Assembly (NCBI GenBank): GCA_021325145.1
Contig: JAJPHR010000056.1
Span: 124,001 to 188,000, forward strand
Direction: 5' to 3'
Origin: Verrucomicrobiota bacterium
GTDB taxonomy: Bacteria; Verrucomicrobiota; Verrucomicrobiia; Limisphaerales; Pedosphaeraceae
DNA: 64,000 nt
This document shows positions 55,101 through 63,197 of the stretch, in pieces. Within the stretch, counting starts at the first letter, position 1; every line of letters begins with the position of its first letter. Made by a program: the position numbers and the translations under genes. The notes beneath the pieces were generated by a model. The model saw only the letters and a program-made list of their open reading frames with translations, had not been told where the DNA came from and did not search any database.

Positions 55101-55111
55101 AATCGCCGTAG
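49190..55111 (+). CDS. Giant secreted multidomain protein (Fn3, LamG, Ig, duplicated beta-strand modules)
   Basis: 1973 residues; ATG 49247 would give a tighter signal peptide (FIFTILTISAGLFLAPCARA). Rough order: N-terminal beta domain ~45-275; Fn3 ~278-365 and ~370-450; jelly-roll-like ~455-745; Ig-like ~750-825 (FQWQSNGVSMVDGGRVSGST); LamG/concanavalin ~840-1070 (VTITAWINPSTPTEQALTAI); Ig-like; module A ~1181-1485; Ig-like; module B ~1584-1891; and a C-terminal domain ending QQFYVIKSP. Modules A and B are tandem copies beginning TTTEREAAGTDWNTGASWSD and TTTEFEGQGTDWDTAASWSV. Probably surface-attached or extracellular; ligand unknown. The next gene carries a third, divergent module copy. Confidence 0.87.
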   Translation: MNIKPIRASQSRQPQRRSTMRASNFIFTILTISAGLFLAPCARAVIAIQDGPSPIEFSSVAANGTAALNSAPFSVSPGASVLVVFLGTRTQGASPAPASDPGLPTTLTWNGNTLARAVVKGTTSSTWDDNAIYYLMSPPAGSGSVSGTLIAKQSQCWWMAYTLNGVDTNGIILTNTASAQAQTINDTVANVGVGYWAAVATSASLGTHSTLVVTTSPSSGTVLTSIDNADGNADQTFGSVSNCPSGNLQFISTAGAANANPKLVLAEAIFPPFVLPPQAPTWVSVTTGNPAQVNLSWSTISNATFYLLSRGTNNGGPYTDFTNVVTSTSYQDRQVVSGTEYYYVVSAANVKGTNASVQTNATPVGTVFPPVLGGGAAGVGNAGLAWTAPFGATNYIVLAGTTSGSEVQIATTTSNRFTASGLAPGSTNYFIVKAVGASGTSGPSDEISVIALGSSWYLFDNFSLDTVGTPLNGQTGSAGLGRGWTNIGGGSPILVTNTATPFGGANYAQYTPGAATSIGDYEGGLGISGSSKAATVFLEFSLPGIQSGFGNVTNTNVVAMNFDIDNASPPTALTGASIAGPSAQFNYDNSTGFGFFRVIGGNTFYFATIGPTNTPYLPIPGNLYYFWFVINASNGTYQIYLADGSETGTNLDSGGLGAAPTLMWGATATNTTGSLITFGFRNITQGATNGAPVNYIGTGPGSNLGTVSQNEFANIYVDFSGQDLTNPATGQPPTGTPQVLVQPQPLQLFSGSTAIFSIVGSAGVSFQWQSNGVSMVDGGRVSGSTTSTLTISNATSADAANYSCIVNNSATSAFASSSPASLTIVTPSGAFEAATAAAGASHLYAFDDLGNTGSGTESAFDYIGADNGIYGANVENGFNGISGPTPSTGFPGFAATNPAVQLTSRLEPDNITVGSPWNLNTNTVTITAWINPSTPTEQALTAIVLNRGAGSDAEGLIINGGPNSTLGYIWNNDPNTTNWDSGLLPPANQWSLVALTVTPTNAIVNMMNTNGVFSSTHNYPHPVAPFGGTTMIGDDPGTIGGTLTFSGEIDEVAVFNQALSELQLQAMFASGSGLTNFPATNTVALLSAEPLYPRQSALFSSVDGGSYPMTFTWQLDGTNLTDGPSSVGYIYGSATTSLMISNLTVADANQTFSLTLVSSNASGAYTSAVPAMMAVSQISAPGIITTTEREAAGTDWNTGASWSDGNPVSLSIFSAPGSTYEVVPGTLERSPVSTNAVFPGSVLVLEGNGVLLDGNAASFATQTTTGELRLKESGTATATNLGMVYTVGGSITFPDLQLNGGQIDNGNSSAVELDGRIDVLTNSAFYVDSAAAGSIRSYLVNAFLTGTGTVTYMDFDATGYTSNALLISCPTNTFSGQWNVQQGVLVGNAPNSLGTNNISIGSLGALETTYDLSNATAALILNGQMHLYTADTFYGVILNGTNMAPGTYSFAQLNSSYPSNFPASWQVQVGSLTGTNTGVGSLTVLAVLPPTFTQQPSSLSLYPGQTANFSATAPNATSYRWWFTNLSNVGTPLSDGGGISGSASSSLTISNVSSANEGTYVLVATDAGGSATSASATLTILSPGGPETITTTEFEGQGTDWDTAASWSVGLAASVSVYANPGSTYEIVAGTLERTPVSTNAVFPGNVMVIDGDGNLLDGNSSTFTNNTTTGELRLKESGTVTATNFGTVYTQGGTITFPDLQLNGGQIDNGSASAVTINGQIDVLANSSIYADSAAVGSIRSIQINALLTGTGTITYSYLTNINYTNNDLIISGAANTFSGQWNIEQGALLGNAPNSLGTNSITIGPTAALETTYNLRATNGTLTLNGQMYLYRDDTFHALSVNGTAVSPGTYTFAQLHSAFPANFPVTWPVQLGSSTGTNTGSGSITVLTGPAAPLPATIGVVSVSGGNITMSGSGGKPSGSYHVLATSNASTPLGSWSVVASGSFAGDGSFSVTFPAAPGQPQQFYVIKSP

Positions 55112-55245
55112 GCTTGCCGGCTGGCGAACGCGGTTTTTGGGTTGTGGGCCCGGTCAATGAGGGCACTGGGCGGAGATGCGCCCGAATGTGACCGGGCTGG
55201 TCGTCATCCGTCCGAATCGACGGACGTAATTGGAAGGGATTTGAG

Positions 55246-58200
55246 ATGAGTTATGCAGGTTTTTCGAATAAGGTGCGCGCTCAATTGCTCGTGTGCGCCT
55301 GGCTGGGAGTGGCCGCGAGCGCTCTGGGGCAACCGGCGCTGCAATTGGAAATCCCCTTCACTGACACCGGCCCGGGCACGACCGCAGCCGCGAGCACCAG
55401 TTCCCTGGGCGCATTTTCTCTTTCGTTGCTAAGCTCAAACGGCGCCCCGACCAATTTCCATGGCCCGCCGGGCAGCGGCGTCTCCGGCCTGGGCGTGGCG
55501 CTGGATTTCTCCGCGACTTCTGATTTCAGCTTCAGGGGCGGTGATTACTTTGGATTGGGGCCGATTGCGAAAGCGGCGGCCAGCACGGCGCTAAATTACG
55601 GGGCGGTCAAAAGCTTCACCGCGACAATTTGGTTCAAGCCCCACAACTATATCCTCTACCAGCAGGGCACCAGCGGCCCGCGCGTCTTTACGCTCGGCAC
55701 CAATGCCGTCCTTGAACTGGGCGCGGCCAACAGCATTGGCTTGTATTTCGCTCAGGGGAACGAGGTTTCATTCAACTTCAACGGGACGGAATTGGATCCC
55801 TTGGCCCTGGAAGGCGGTCCAAACTACCTTCTGGACCAATGGTATTTTTACGCCATCACGTACGACGGCGTGACGGTGACTGCGTACCAAGGCACCGACG
55901 GCGCGGACGGAACGGTGGGGGTCTCGAAAATACTGAGCGGAAATCTACCAGGACAGACGCTCAACCTGGGCACGGCGGCGTCCCCCGGAAGCACTTTGCA
56001 GGTCGGCAATCGAGCCCAGGACCAGGAATATTCGTTTGACGGGTGGTTCAATGATTTCAGGTTCTACGCCTCGACAAACATCGTCACCGCTGCCAGCGCG
56101 GCCCAGATCGAAGACATCCGGTGGTCGGTCCTGGCGCCTGTCAATCTGGCAGTGACCATTCATGGCAACACAAATATCGTGACGTGGGACAGCCTCACCG
56201 GCGCGAGCGGTTACCTGGTTTATCGCTCGACCAATTCAACCGGCCCTTACTCGCAAATCGGCACTGGCCCGGTGCCCAGTCCAATCTATATGGACAGCCC
56301 TGCGCCGCCCGGAACCTGGTATTATCAGGTTGCCGCGGTGGATGGCAGCGGCGATTTCACTACGAGCGCAGTTTCGCAACCGATCCAAAACGTGCAGACC
56401 GGTCCCGGCACAGTGCTGACCAACCTGCTCGCGGCAAACATCACGGCGATTTCGGCGACGTTGAATGGCAAAGTTATTTCTGTGGTGGGCAGCACGCCCG
56501 CAGCTACTTTTTATTATGGCCCGGCGAACGGTGGGACCAATGCGGCGAACTGGGCCGGCAGCGTGAGCGTGGGGCTGGTGTCCGGTTCATTTTCAGCCAC
56601 CGTTCAGGGATTGGGTTCCAATACCACGTACTTCTACACGGTCATGGGAAGCAATGACGTGGGAACCGTTTGGGCCGCGCCTTCCGTGAGTTTTGTCACT
56701 GAGGCCAGCTCGCTGCCGCAAATTGGCAATGCACCGGCGAATCAAGTTGAAGCGACCTTCGCCACATTAAACGGGCAGGTGCTCTCGGGGGGCGGCAGTC
56801 CTACCAGCGTTACACTCTATTATGGAACCACGGACGGCCAGACGAACCCTGCCAATTGGTCCTTTAGCGCGCCGATTGGTCCACAAACTGGCTTTTACGC
56901 CCAGACTGTTAGCGGCCTTTTGTCCAATACCACGTACTATTTTACTGCGGAAGCGGTTAATGCCGACGGTCCGCAATGGGCGAGCCCGTCGCTCTCGTTC
57001 ACAACGGCGGCAACCAACCCGGTCTCCAGCCTGGTTTCAGTTTTGACATACAAGTACGATAATTTCCGCAGCGGAGCGAACACCAATGAGACCGTGCTCA
57101 CGCCGGCGAACGTCAATGCCACCAATTTCTCGAAGTTATTCAGCTACACCGTGGACGGTTACTGTTACGCCAGCCCATTATACGTTGCGAACCTGCAGAT
57201 TCCCGGCCAGGGAACGCACAACACAGTGTTTGCGTTCACGGAAAACGACAGCGTTTATGCGTTCGACGCGGACAGCAATCAGGGTCCGAACGGCGGCCTG
57301 CTTTGGCACACAAATCTTGGCATTGCGCTGATCAGCACTTACTACGCCACTCGTTATCACCACAATGTGCTGAACCCGCTCATTGGGATCACGGGCACAC
57401 CGGTCATAGACCCTGCCAGCGGGACGTTGTATCTGGATGTTTTTTCCGGCAACGTTTCCAATACGCCGGCCGGGTTTCACACGATTCACGCCCTCAACAT
57501 TACCAACGGCGCGGAACGACCTTACAGCCCTGTTTTGGTCGCTGCGTCTGTTCCCGGCTCAGGCGTGGATTCCAGCAATGGCGTGGTCACATTCAACCCG
57601 GGACACCAGATGAACCGGCCCGCACTGACCCTGTCCGGGGGCATGCTGTATGTTTGCTACGGCAGCTATGGGGACACCGACCCTTACCACGGCTGGGTGA
57701 TGGGCTATAACGCCACCAACCTCCAACTCGTGACAAATTACGTGTTCGCCACCACGCCGAATGCAAAGATGGCCACCTTTGGCGTGAACGCCGGCGAAGG
57801 AGCGCTCTGGATGGGTGGCGACGGTCCTTGTGTTGATGCCGCCGGCAATCTTTACGTCATGACCGGCAATGGAAGCTTAAGCGCTCACACCAATGGCGGC
57901 GATTATGGCGACAGCTTCGTCAGGCTCTCCACGACCAATGGATTGGCAGTGGTGGATTACTTTAGCCCGTCCAATGCGGTTTCACTGGATGTGAACGACG
58001 AGGACCTCGGCTCAGGCGGACCGGTGATGCTGCCCGTCGCGGCGGGCAGCGCAGTACATCCTCACCTGCTGGTCGGAGCGGGGAAGGAAGGGCATATCTT
58101 CGTGGTGGATTGCGACAACTTGGGCCATTTCAATCCAGGCGTTAACCAGATCGTGCAGGAAGTGGGAAACGCCGTCGGCGGACTATGGAGCTCACCTTCC

Positions 58201-61200
58201 TATTTTAACAACCACGTGTTCTTCCAAGGCTCGGGGGATGTACTCAAATCGTTCGGAATCACGAATGCCGTGATGACCACCTCGCCCGTTACGAAGTCCG
58301 GGGTGAGCTTTGGGAGCGGTTACTCGACTCCGTCCATTTCCGCCAACGGAACCAGCAACGCCATCGCCTGGGTAATCCAAACCGACAGCTCGCCCAGCAT
58401 CCTGCACGCGTTCAACGCCACGAATCTTTCCCAGGAGCTGTACAACAGCAACCAGAATCCGTCCCGCGACCAGGCCGGCGGATCTGTCAATTACGCTGTG
58501 CCTGTTGTCGCTAATGGGAAGGTGTTCGTCCGCGGCCAGTATTACCTCGCCGTTTACGGAGTTGGGAACTTCCTTCCGCCACCTGTAATCGCGCCCAATG
58601 GCGGCGTGTTCACCAATTCGGTCACGGTGAGCCTGTCCGAGGCAACCAATGGCGCGACGATTTATTACACGCTGGATGGTACGACGCCCACCATTCATTC
58701 ATTCGCTTATACCGGGCCTTTTACTTTGACCAATTCAGCGGCAGTCAAGGCTCTCGCGGTGTTGGCCGGAGCCTTTAATAGTCCAGTGGCAACCGCCTCG
58801 TTTATCGACTCCTCAGCCATTGGGAGCGGCACTGGCTTGCTGGGTCAATATTGGTCGAACACCACGAGCGTTGCATTCACAAACGCCTCGTTCAACACTC
58901 CGCCAACATTGGTTCGGACCGACCCGACCATAAATTTCAATTGGGGCGCCAGCGGCCCGGCGCCCGCCATCGGGACATCCAACTATGTCGTGCGTTGGAC
59001 CGGAACGGTACAACCTCAATTTAGCGGGGATTACACATTCTACACCACGGCTGACGATGGCGTCCGCTTGTACGTGAACGGCCAGTTGCTGATCAACGAT
59101 TGGGTCACACAGGCGGTCACAACCGCAAGCAATCGCATCCCGCTTGTGGCGCAGCAGCTTTACAATATCGAACTGGATTACTTTTACAAAAGCGATAGCG
59201 GCTCTCAGGTATCCCTGTCTTGGAGCAGCGCTTTCGTCCCGCAATCCCTGATTCCGCAGGCGCAGCTCTATTCTTACACCAACCCGCCGCCGACAATCGT
59301 TATTTCCAGTCCGGCCAGCGGCTCGGTCTATACCGCCTCCGCGAGTGTCAGCATTGGGGCAATGGCCGACGCTCCTTACAATCCCATCAACTCGGTCGCT
59401 TTCTACGCTAATGGAAACTGGCTCGGCACTTTGAACTCCAGCCCAAATGCGCCACTTTATACCCTGACCACAACGGGCTTTAACCAAAACCTTGGCGGCG
59501 AAAGCTTGAACTCTGCCGAGGTTAGCGCGACTCCGCTCGGGGACGCCAATCTTACTACCACCACTGTGCAGGCGGCGGCAACGGATTGGACTGCTGCCAT
59601 CTGGAAGACCAACGGAGTCGGCACCGCGGTCTCACCCGTTGCTGGAAACAACTATGCCGCGATAACCGACGGCACTGCGATTGGAAATAGCCTCAATAAT
59701 ACGCGCGTTCGCTCCCCGGCCACCGCGGGCAATTACACGTTCCCAGGTGATTCGCTCACTTTGAATACGAATACGGAATTGCGGGCCAAAAATGAACCCG
59801 GAACACTCACCTTTAACGGGGTGGGAGCCAATCCGGGGTTGGTTCTCAATGGCGGAATGCTCAATGGCGGCACCGACGGCCCTTTGACCATTGCGGGAAC
59901 GGTTCGCGTGATCAGCCAATCGTATGACTCGATGCAAGGCGCGAACGGCGGGGGCGGCGGGCTGGCGCCAAATCCCCGTCCCCTGACCATCTCCGCCAAC
60001 CTGAGCGGCTCCGGCAACATTGTGGTCATGAACTGCGCCACCAATGCGCCCGAAGTCATCTCCGGCGTCTCGAACACGTTTTCCGGCCAATGGATAGTAC
60101 AGGCCGGGTGGCTGCAAGGCGCAACCCCTGGTTCCCTTGGCACTAATGGCATTACGGTTGACCCGCTTTACCTCGGGTTTTTGCCGACGATGCCTGGCGC
60201 AAGCTCTCCAGCCGGCCCGGCGGCCCTTGAAGTCAATTATGACCTGAATAGCTCCGGCACGTTGACTCTGGTCAACGGCGGCTTGATGAGTCTTCATCAA
60301 AACTGCACGTTTGCCGCAGTCGACATCGAAGGCGCCTCCCTTGGAGCCGGCACTTACTCCTACGCGCAATTGAGCGGCCGTTTCCCGAACAACTTTTTGC
60401 CGGGCGGCTCGGGATCCATCACCGTTGCTCCCCCTGCCATTTCCGGTCCCGGCCCGGTGCTGCCCCCGACCGGAGTGAGCGCCATCGCTTCCAATGCCCA
60501 AGTATACCTGTCATGGAATGCGTGCGTCGGAGCAACCAATTACAACGTAAAACGCTCCACTGCCAGCGGCGGTCCTTACACCACGGTGGCGAGCCTGCCG
60601 GGCACGAACTACACCGACAGCGGGTTGGCAAATGGCACGACCTATTATTACGTCGTTACCGCTGTTTCTCCGCCCGGCTACATTTTAACCGCCGTTGCCA
60701 CTGATGCCAGCGGATTAAGCACCACGGCCGCGCCCGTGTTTATCAACGTCAATTCGGGAAGCGGACTCGCCTACGGTCTGGCGACCAATGGTGTGATCGG
60801 CCCTTTCCTGAACACGAACATGCCAGGCGTCATTCCCGCCATTTTGCCGGGCAATCTTCCGCTATTGCTTTCGCAGTCGGGCGCGTACATCAACACGCCC
60901 ACGCGTACGCCCGTGAGCGGTCTGATTTCATACGCTCCCAACACGCCGCTCTGGTCGGATGGCGCGGTCAAGAGCCGTTACATGGCGGTGCCGAACAATG
61001 GCGGCCTGATCACCCCGGACGAACAGATCGCCTTTCAGCCGACGAACTCGTGGAACTTCCCAGCCGGCACGGTCTTCGTCAAAAACTTTGACCTGGTGGT
61101 AAACGAGACGAACGCCAGCGTGCCATTGCGACGATTGGAAACGCGCTTGCTGGTGCGCGACGTCAACGGCGGGGTTTACGGCGTCACTTACAAATGGCGG

Positions 61201-62295
61201 CCTGATAACAGCGACGCCGATTTACTGGCCACGAGTTTGAATGAGGACATTCTCATCACCAATACCACCGGGATTCGCACCCAGACCTGGTATTATCCCA
61301 GCCCGGCGGATTGCCTGACCTGTCATACGCCCGTCGCCAATTATGTCCTGGGTGTTAATACCCGCCAGCTCAACGGAAACCTGACCTATCCCGGAGGGGC
61401 GACGGATAACCAACTCCGCGCGTTGAACCGGCTGGGTATGTTTTATCCCGCCATCAACGAATCAGGCATTACGAATTTCGCGCAGCTCTCGCCGCTCACC
61501 AATTCCAGCGCTCCCTTCGAGCAGCGAGCCCGTTCCTATTTGGACGCCAACTGCGCACAGTGCCACCAGCCTGGCGGCACGGGCATCACGTTCGACGCGC
61601 GCTACGACACGCCGCTGGACCTCCAATACATAGTCAACGTCCCGGCGCAATTCTCCCTTGGCTACGACCACGCCTGCGTCGTGAAGGCGCAGGACGTCTG
61701 GCGCTCGATGATTTATCAGCGCATGAATACGCTCAACCACAGCATCCAAATGCCGCCATTGGCGAGAAATTCAATTGATACAAACGCCGTCTCGGTCATG
61801 GCCGGTTGGGTCGACAGCCTGCCGGGCATGCCCGCGCTGCCGCCGCCCATCATCATGCCCAATGGCGGCGCATTTGATCAAATGGTCGCCGTGACCATTC
61901 AGGCGTCCGACACCAACGTCGCGGTCCACTACACCCTCGACGGCAGCCTTCCCACCGCCAGCTCGCCCGTTTATTCGACGCCGTTGCTGGTATCCAATAC
62001 CCTGACGCTTTCAGCCAATGAATTTGAAACCAACTTCAACAACAGTGTCGCCGCGAGCGCGTTATTCCTTTTCCAGCCGTTGTCATTGACTTCAGTGAAT
62101 TTTGGCGTCAAACAGGCCTTCCAGGCGCAATTGTCCGGCACGATCGCTGGCGATAGCTACGTATTGCAAGCCACGACGAACTTTATCAACTGGACGCCGC
62201 TCACTACGAACTTCGCCGCCAGCAACACGATCAACCTGGTGGACCCTGGCGCGAGCAATTATCCGGTCCGCTTTTACCGCGTGCTGCGCCAATAA
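55246..62295 (+). CDS. Giant secreted protein with LamG, PQQ-like propeller, PA14 and diheme cytochrome module
   Basis: 2349 residues with a signal peptide ending near AASALGQ. Order by eye: LamG ~30-290; Fn3 ~300-385; two repeated strand domains ~385-590 (FYYGPANGGTNAANWAGSVS); PQQ-like beta-propeller ~600-1105 (VFAFTENDSVYAFDADSNQG); chitobiase-C-like ~1110-1190 (ATIYYTLDGTTPT); PA14 ~1200-1345 (FSGDYTFYTTADDGVRLYVN); Ig-like; beta-strand module C ~1434-1728; Fn3; an SO2930-like cytochrome module ~1840-2180 with CLTCH (2023-2027) and CAQCH (2103-2107); chitobiase-C-like ~2190-2265; C-terminal domain ending RFYRVLRQ. It combines carbohydrate- or surface-binding parts with two haems. A ribosome site (GGAAGGGA) precedes the ATG. 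Confidence 0.87.
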   Translation: MSYAGFSNKVRAQLLVCAWLGVAASALGQPALQLEIPFTDTGPGTTAAASTSSLGAFSLSLLSSNGAPTNFHGPPGSGVSGLGVALDFSATSDFSFRGGDYFGLGPIAKAAASTALNYGAVKSFTATIWFKPHNYILYQQGTSGPRVFTLGTNAVLELGAANSIGLYFAQGNEVSFNFNGTELDPLALEGGPNYLLDQWYFYAITYDGVTVTAYQGTDGADGTVGVSKILSGNLPGQTLNLGTAASPGSTLQVGNRAQDQEYSFDGWFNDFRFYASTNIVTAASAAQIEDIRWSVLAPVNLAVTIHGNTNIVTWDSLTGASGYLVYRSTNSTGPYSQIGTGPVPSPIYMDSPAPPGTWYYQVAAVDGSGDFTTSAVSQPIQNVQTGPGTVLTNLLAANITAISATLNGKVISVVGSTPAATFYYGPANGGTNAANWAGSVSVGLVSGSFSATVQGLGSNTTYFYTVMGSNDVGTVWAAPSVSFVTEASSLPQIGNAPANQVEATFATLNGQVLSGGGSPTSVTLYYGTTDGQTNPANWSFSAPIGPQTGFYAQTVSGLLSNTTYYFTAEAVNADGPQWASPSLSFTTAATNPVSSLVSVLTYKYDNFRSGANTNETVLTPANVNATNFSKLFSYTVDGYCYASPLYVANLQIPGQGTHNTVFAFTENDSVYAFDADSNQGPNGGLLWHTNLGIALISTYYATRYHHNVLNPLIGITGTPVIDPASGTLYLDVFSGNVSNTPAGFHTIHALNITNGAERPYSPVLVAASVPGSGVDSSNGVVTFNPGHQMNRPALTLSGGMLYVCYGSYGDTDPYHGWVMGYNATNLQLVTNYVFATTPNAKMATFGVNAGEGALWMGGDGPCVDAAGNLYVMTGNGSLSAHTNGGDYGDSFVRLSTTNGLAVVDYFSPSNAVSLDVNDEDLGSGGPVMLPVAAGSAVHPHLLVGAGKEGHIFVVDCDNLGHFNPGVNQIVQEVGNAVGGLWSSPSYFNNHVFFQGSGDVLKSFGITNAVMTTSPVTKSGVSFGSGYSTPSISANGTSNAIAWVIQTDSSPSILHAFNATNLSQELYNSNQNPSRDQAGGSVNYAVPVVANGKVFVRGQYYLAVYGVGNFLPPPVIAPNGGVFTNSVTVSLSEATNGATIYYTLDGTTPTIHSFAYTGPFTLTNSAAVKALAVLAGAFNSPVATASFIDSSAIGSGTGLLGQYWSNTTSVAFTNASFNTPPTLVRTDPTINFNWGASGPAPAIGTSNYVVRWTGTVQPQFSGDYTFYTTADDGVRLYVNGQLLINDWVTQAVTTASNRIPLVAQQLYNIELDYFYKSDSGSQVSLSWSSAFVPQSLIPQAQLYSYTNPPPTIVISSPASGSVYTASASVSIGAMADAPYNPINSVAFYANGNWLGTLNSSPNAPLYTLTTTGFNQNLGGESLNSAEVSATPLGDANLTTTTVQAAATDWTAAIWKTNGVGTAVSPVAGNNYAAITDGTAIGNSLNNTRVRSPATAGNYTFPGDSLTLNTNTELRAKNEPGTLTFNGVGANPGLVLNGGMLNGGTDGPLTIAGTVRVISQSYDSMQGANGGGGGLAPNPRPLTISANLSGSGNIVVMNCATNAPEVISGVSNTFSGQWIVQAGWLQGATPGSLGTNGITVDPLYLGFLPTMPGASSPAGPAALEVNYDLNSSGTLTLVNGGLMSLHQNCTFAAVDIEGASLGAGTYSYAQLSGRFPNNFLPGGSGSITVAPPAISGPGPVLPPTGVSAIASNAQVYLSWNACVGATNYNVKRSTASGGPYTTVASLPGTNYTDSGLANGTTYYYVVTAVSPPGYILTAVATDASGLSTTAAPVFINVNSGSGLAYGLATNGVIGPFLNTNMPGVIPAILPGNLPLLLSQSGAYINTPTRTPVSGLISYAPNTPLWSDGAVKSRYMAVPNNGGLITPDEQIAFQPTNSWNFPAGTVFVKNFDLVVNETNASVPLRRLETRLLVRDVNGGVYGVTYKWRPDNSDADLLATSLNEDILITNTTGIRTQTWYYPSPADCLTCHTPVANYVLGVNTRQLNGNLTYPGGATDNQLRALNRLGMFYPAINESGITNFAQLSPLTNSSAPFEQRARSYLDANCAQCHQPGGTGITFDARYDTPLDLQYIVNVPAQFSLGYDHACVVKAQDVWRSMIYQRMNTLNHSIQMPPLARNSIDTNAVSVMAGWVDSLPGMPALPPPIIMPNGGAFDQMVAVTIQASDTNVAVHYTLDGSLPTASSPVYSTPLLVSNTLTLSANEFETNFNNSVAASALFLFQPLSLTSVNFGVKQAFQAQLSGTIAGDSYVLQATTNFINWTPLTTNFAASNTINLVDPGASNYPVRFYRVLRQ

Positions 62296-62339
62296 GTACC
62301 TGACCATCACCGCCTCGGTCGCTTTAAAGCGATTATTCC

Positions 62340-62420
62340 AGAAGAGGAAGGCCGTGCCTCCGGCCGGCTGGTGTTTGCGCCTGCTCCGTCCCCTTAAGAC
62401 TGGACTCCGTACTGGCCGCT
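62340..62420. repeat. Degenerate REP-like hairpin region
   Basis: Contains GGCCGTGCCTCCGGCC and CTTAAGACTGGACTCCGTAC; the second resembles one arm of the paired hairpins at 20766 and 40307 (CTAAAGCCGGGACTCC). Lies between the giant protein gene and the DUF1080 gene. Probably a decayed copy. Confidence 0.35.
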
Positions 62421-62472
62421 CTTGACCTGCCGCCGGTCCGCTGGCTAAATCATCCCGCAACCAATCACCACC

Positions 62473-63141
62473 ATGAAGAAATCCATATTACCAGGACTTT
62501 TCGCTCTTGTCTTATCTGGCGCAACCATGCTCGCCCAGACTGATCCCGGCCAACCGCTCCCTGAAAAGCCGGATGCGCAGGGGTGGGTCAAACTTTTTGA
62601 TGGCAAGACACTCAGTGGCTTTACCGCGCCGGATCCCGGGCGCTGGGAAATGAAGGATGGCGTGCTTACCGGCCAAGGGCCAAGGAGCCACTTGTTCAGC
62701 CCGTTTGTCTATACGAATCTTGAGTTCAAGTCCGAAGTAAAACTCAATCACAGCGGCAACAGCGGCATGTACTTTCGCGCCGCTCTCGGCAAGGACTGGC
62801 CAAAAGGTTACGAGGCCCAGGTGGAAAACACCAGTCCCGACCCGCAACGGACGGGCAGCTTGTATAACTTCCATAAGGTGGGCGAACAACTCGTCCCGGA
62901 TGACACCTGGTGGACACAGCACGTGATTGCGATCGGCAATCACATTATTATCAAGGTCAACGACAAGATTGTGACCGATTTCGTTGATGAGAAGAACACT
63001 TACGTGTCGGGTCACCTGGCCTTCCAGCAGCACAACGACGGCAGCGTGGTTGAGTTCCGCAACCCAATGGTCAAACGGCTGCCGAATGATGAGCAAGCCG
63101 CCTGGGCCGAAGCGAAGAAGGACATGCCTGGCTTGAAATAA
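62473..63141 (+). CDS. Secreted DUF1080 (3-keto-disaccharide hydrolase-like) protein
   Basis: 222 residues; signal peptide ending near ATMLAQ. Single DUF1080 domain ~35-210: GWVKLFDGKTLSGFTAPDPG, RWEMKDGVLTGQG, NLEFKSEVKLNHSGNSGMYF, YEAQVENTSPDPQRTGSLYN, and HLAFQQHNDGSVVEFRNPMV. The concanavalin-like fold is shared with 3-keto-glucoside hydrolases and is greatly expanded in Planctomycetes and Verrucomicrobia for sugar degradation. Periplasmic or extracellular; substrate not deducible. A terminator-like hairpin follows. Confidence 0.9.
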   Translation: MKKSILPGLFALVLSGATMLAQTDPGQPLPEKPDAQGWVKLFDGKTLSGFTAPDPGRWEMKDGVLTGQGPRSHLFSPFVYTNLEFKSEVKLNHSGNSGMYFRAALGKDWPKGYEAQVENTSPDPQRTGSLYNFHKVGEQLVPDDTWWTQHVIAIGNHIIIKVNDKIVTDFVDEKNTYVSGHLAFQQHNDGSVVEFRNPMVKRLPNDEQAAWAEAKKDMPGLK

Positions 63142-63146
63142 GCAAA

Positions 63147-63171
63147 AACGCGAAGGATTCACCTTCGCGTT
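63147..63171 (-). terminator. Intrinsic terminator between convergent genes
   Basis: AACGCGAAGG, loop, CCTTCGCGTT forms a perfect 10-base-pair stem. On the minus strand it is followed by TTTGC, with T-rich continuity (GTTTTTGC), so it ends the glutaredoxin transcript; it may also serve the DUF1080 gene. Confidence 0.7.
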
Positions 63172-63197
63172 CGGAGGTCAAATTCTCGCGCCTTGGT

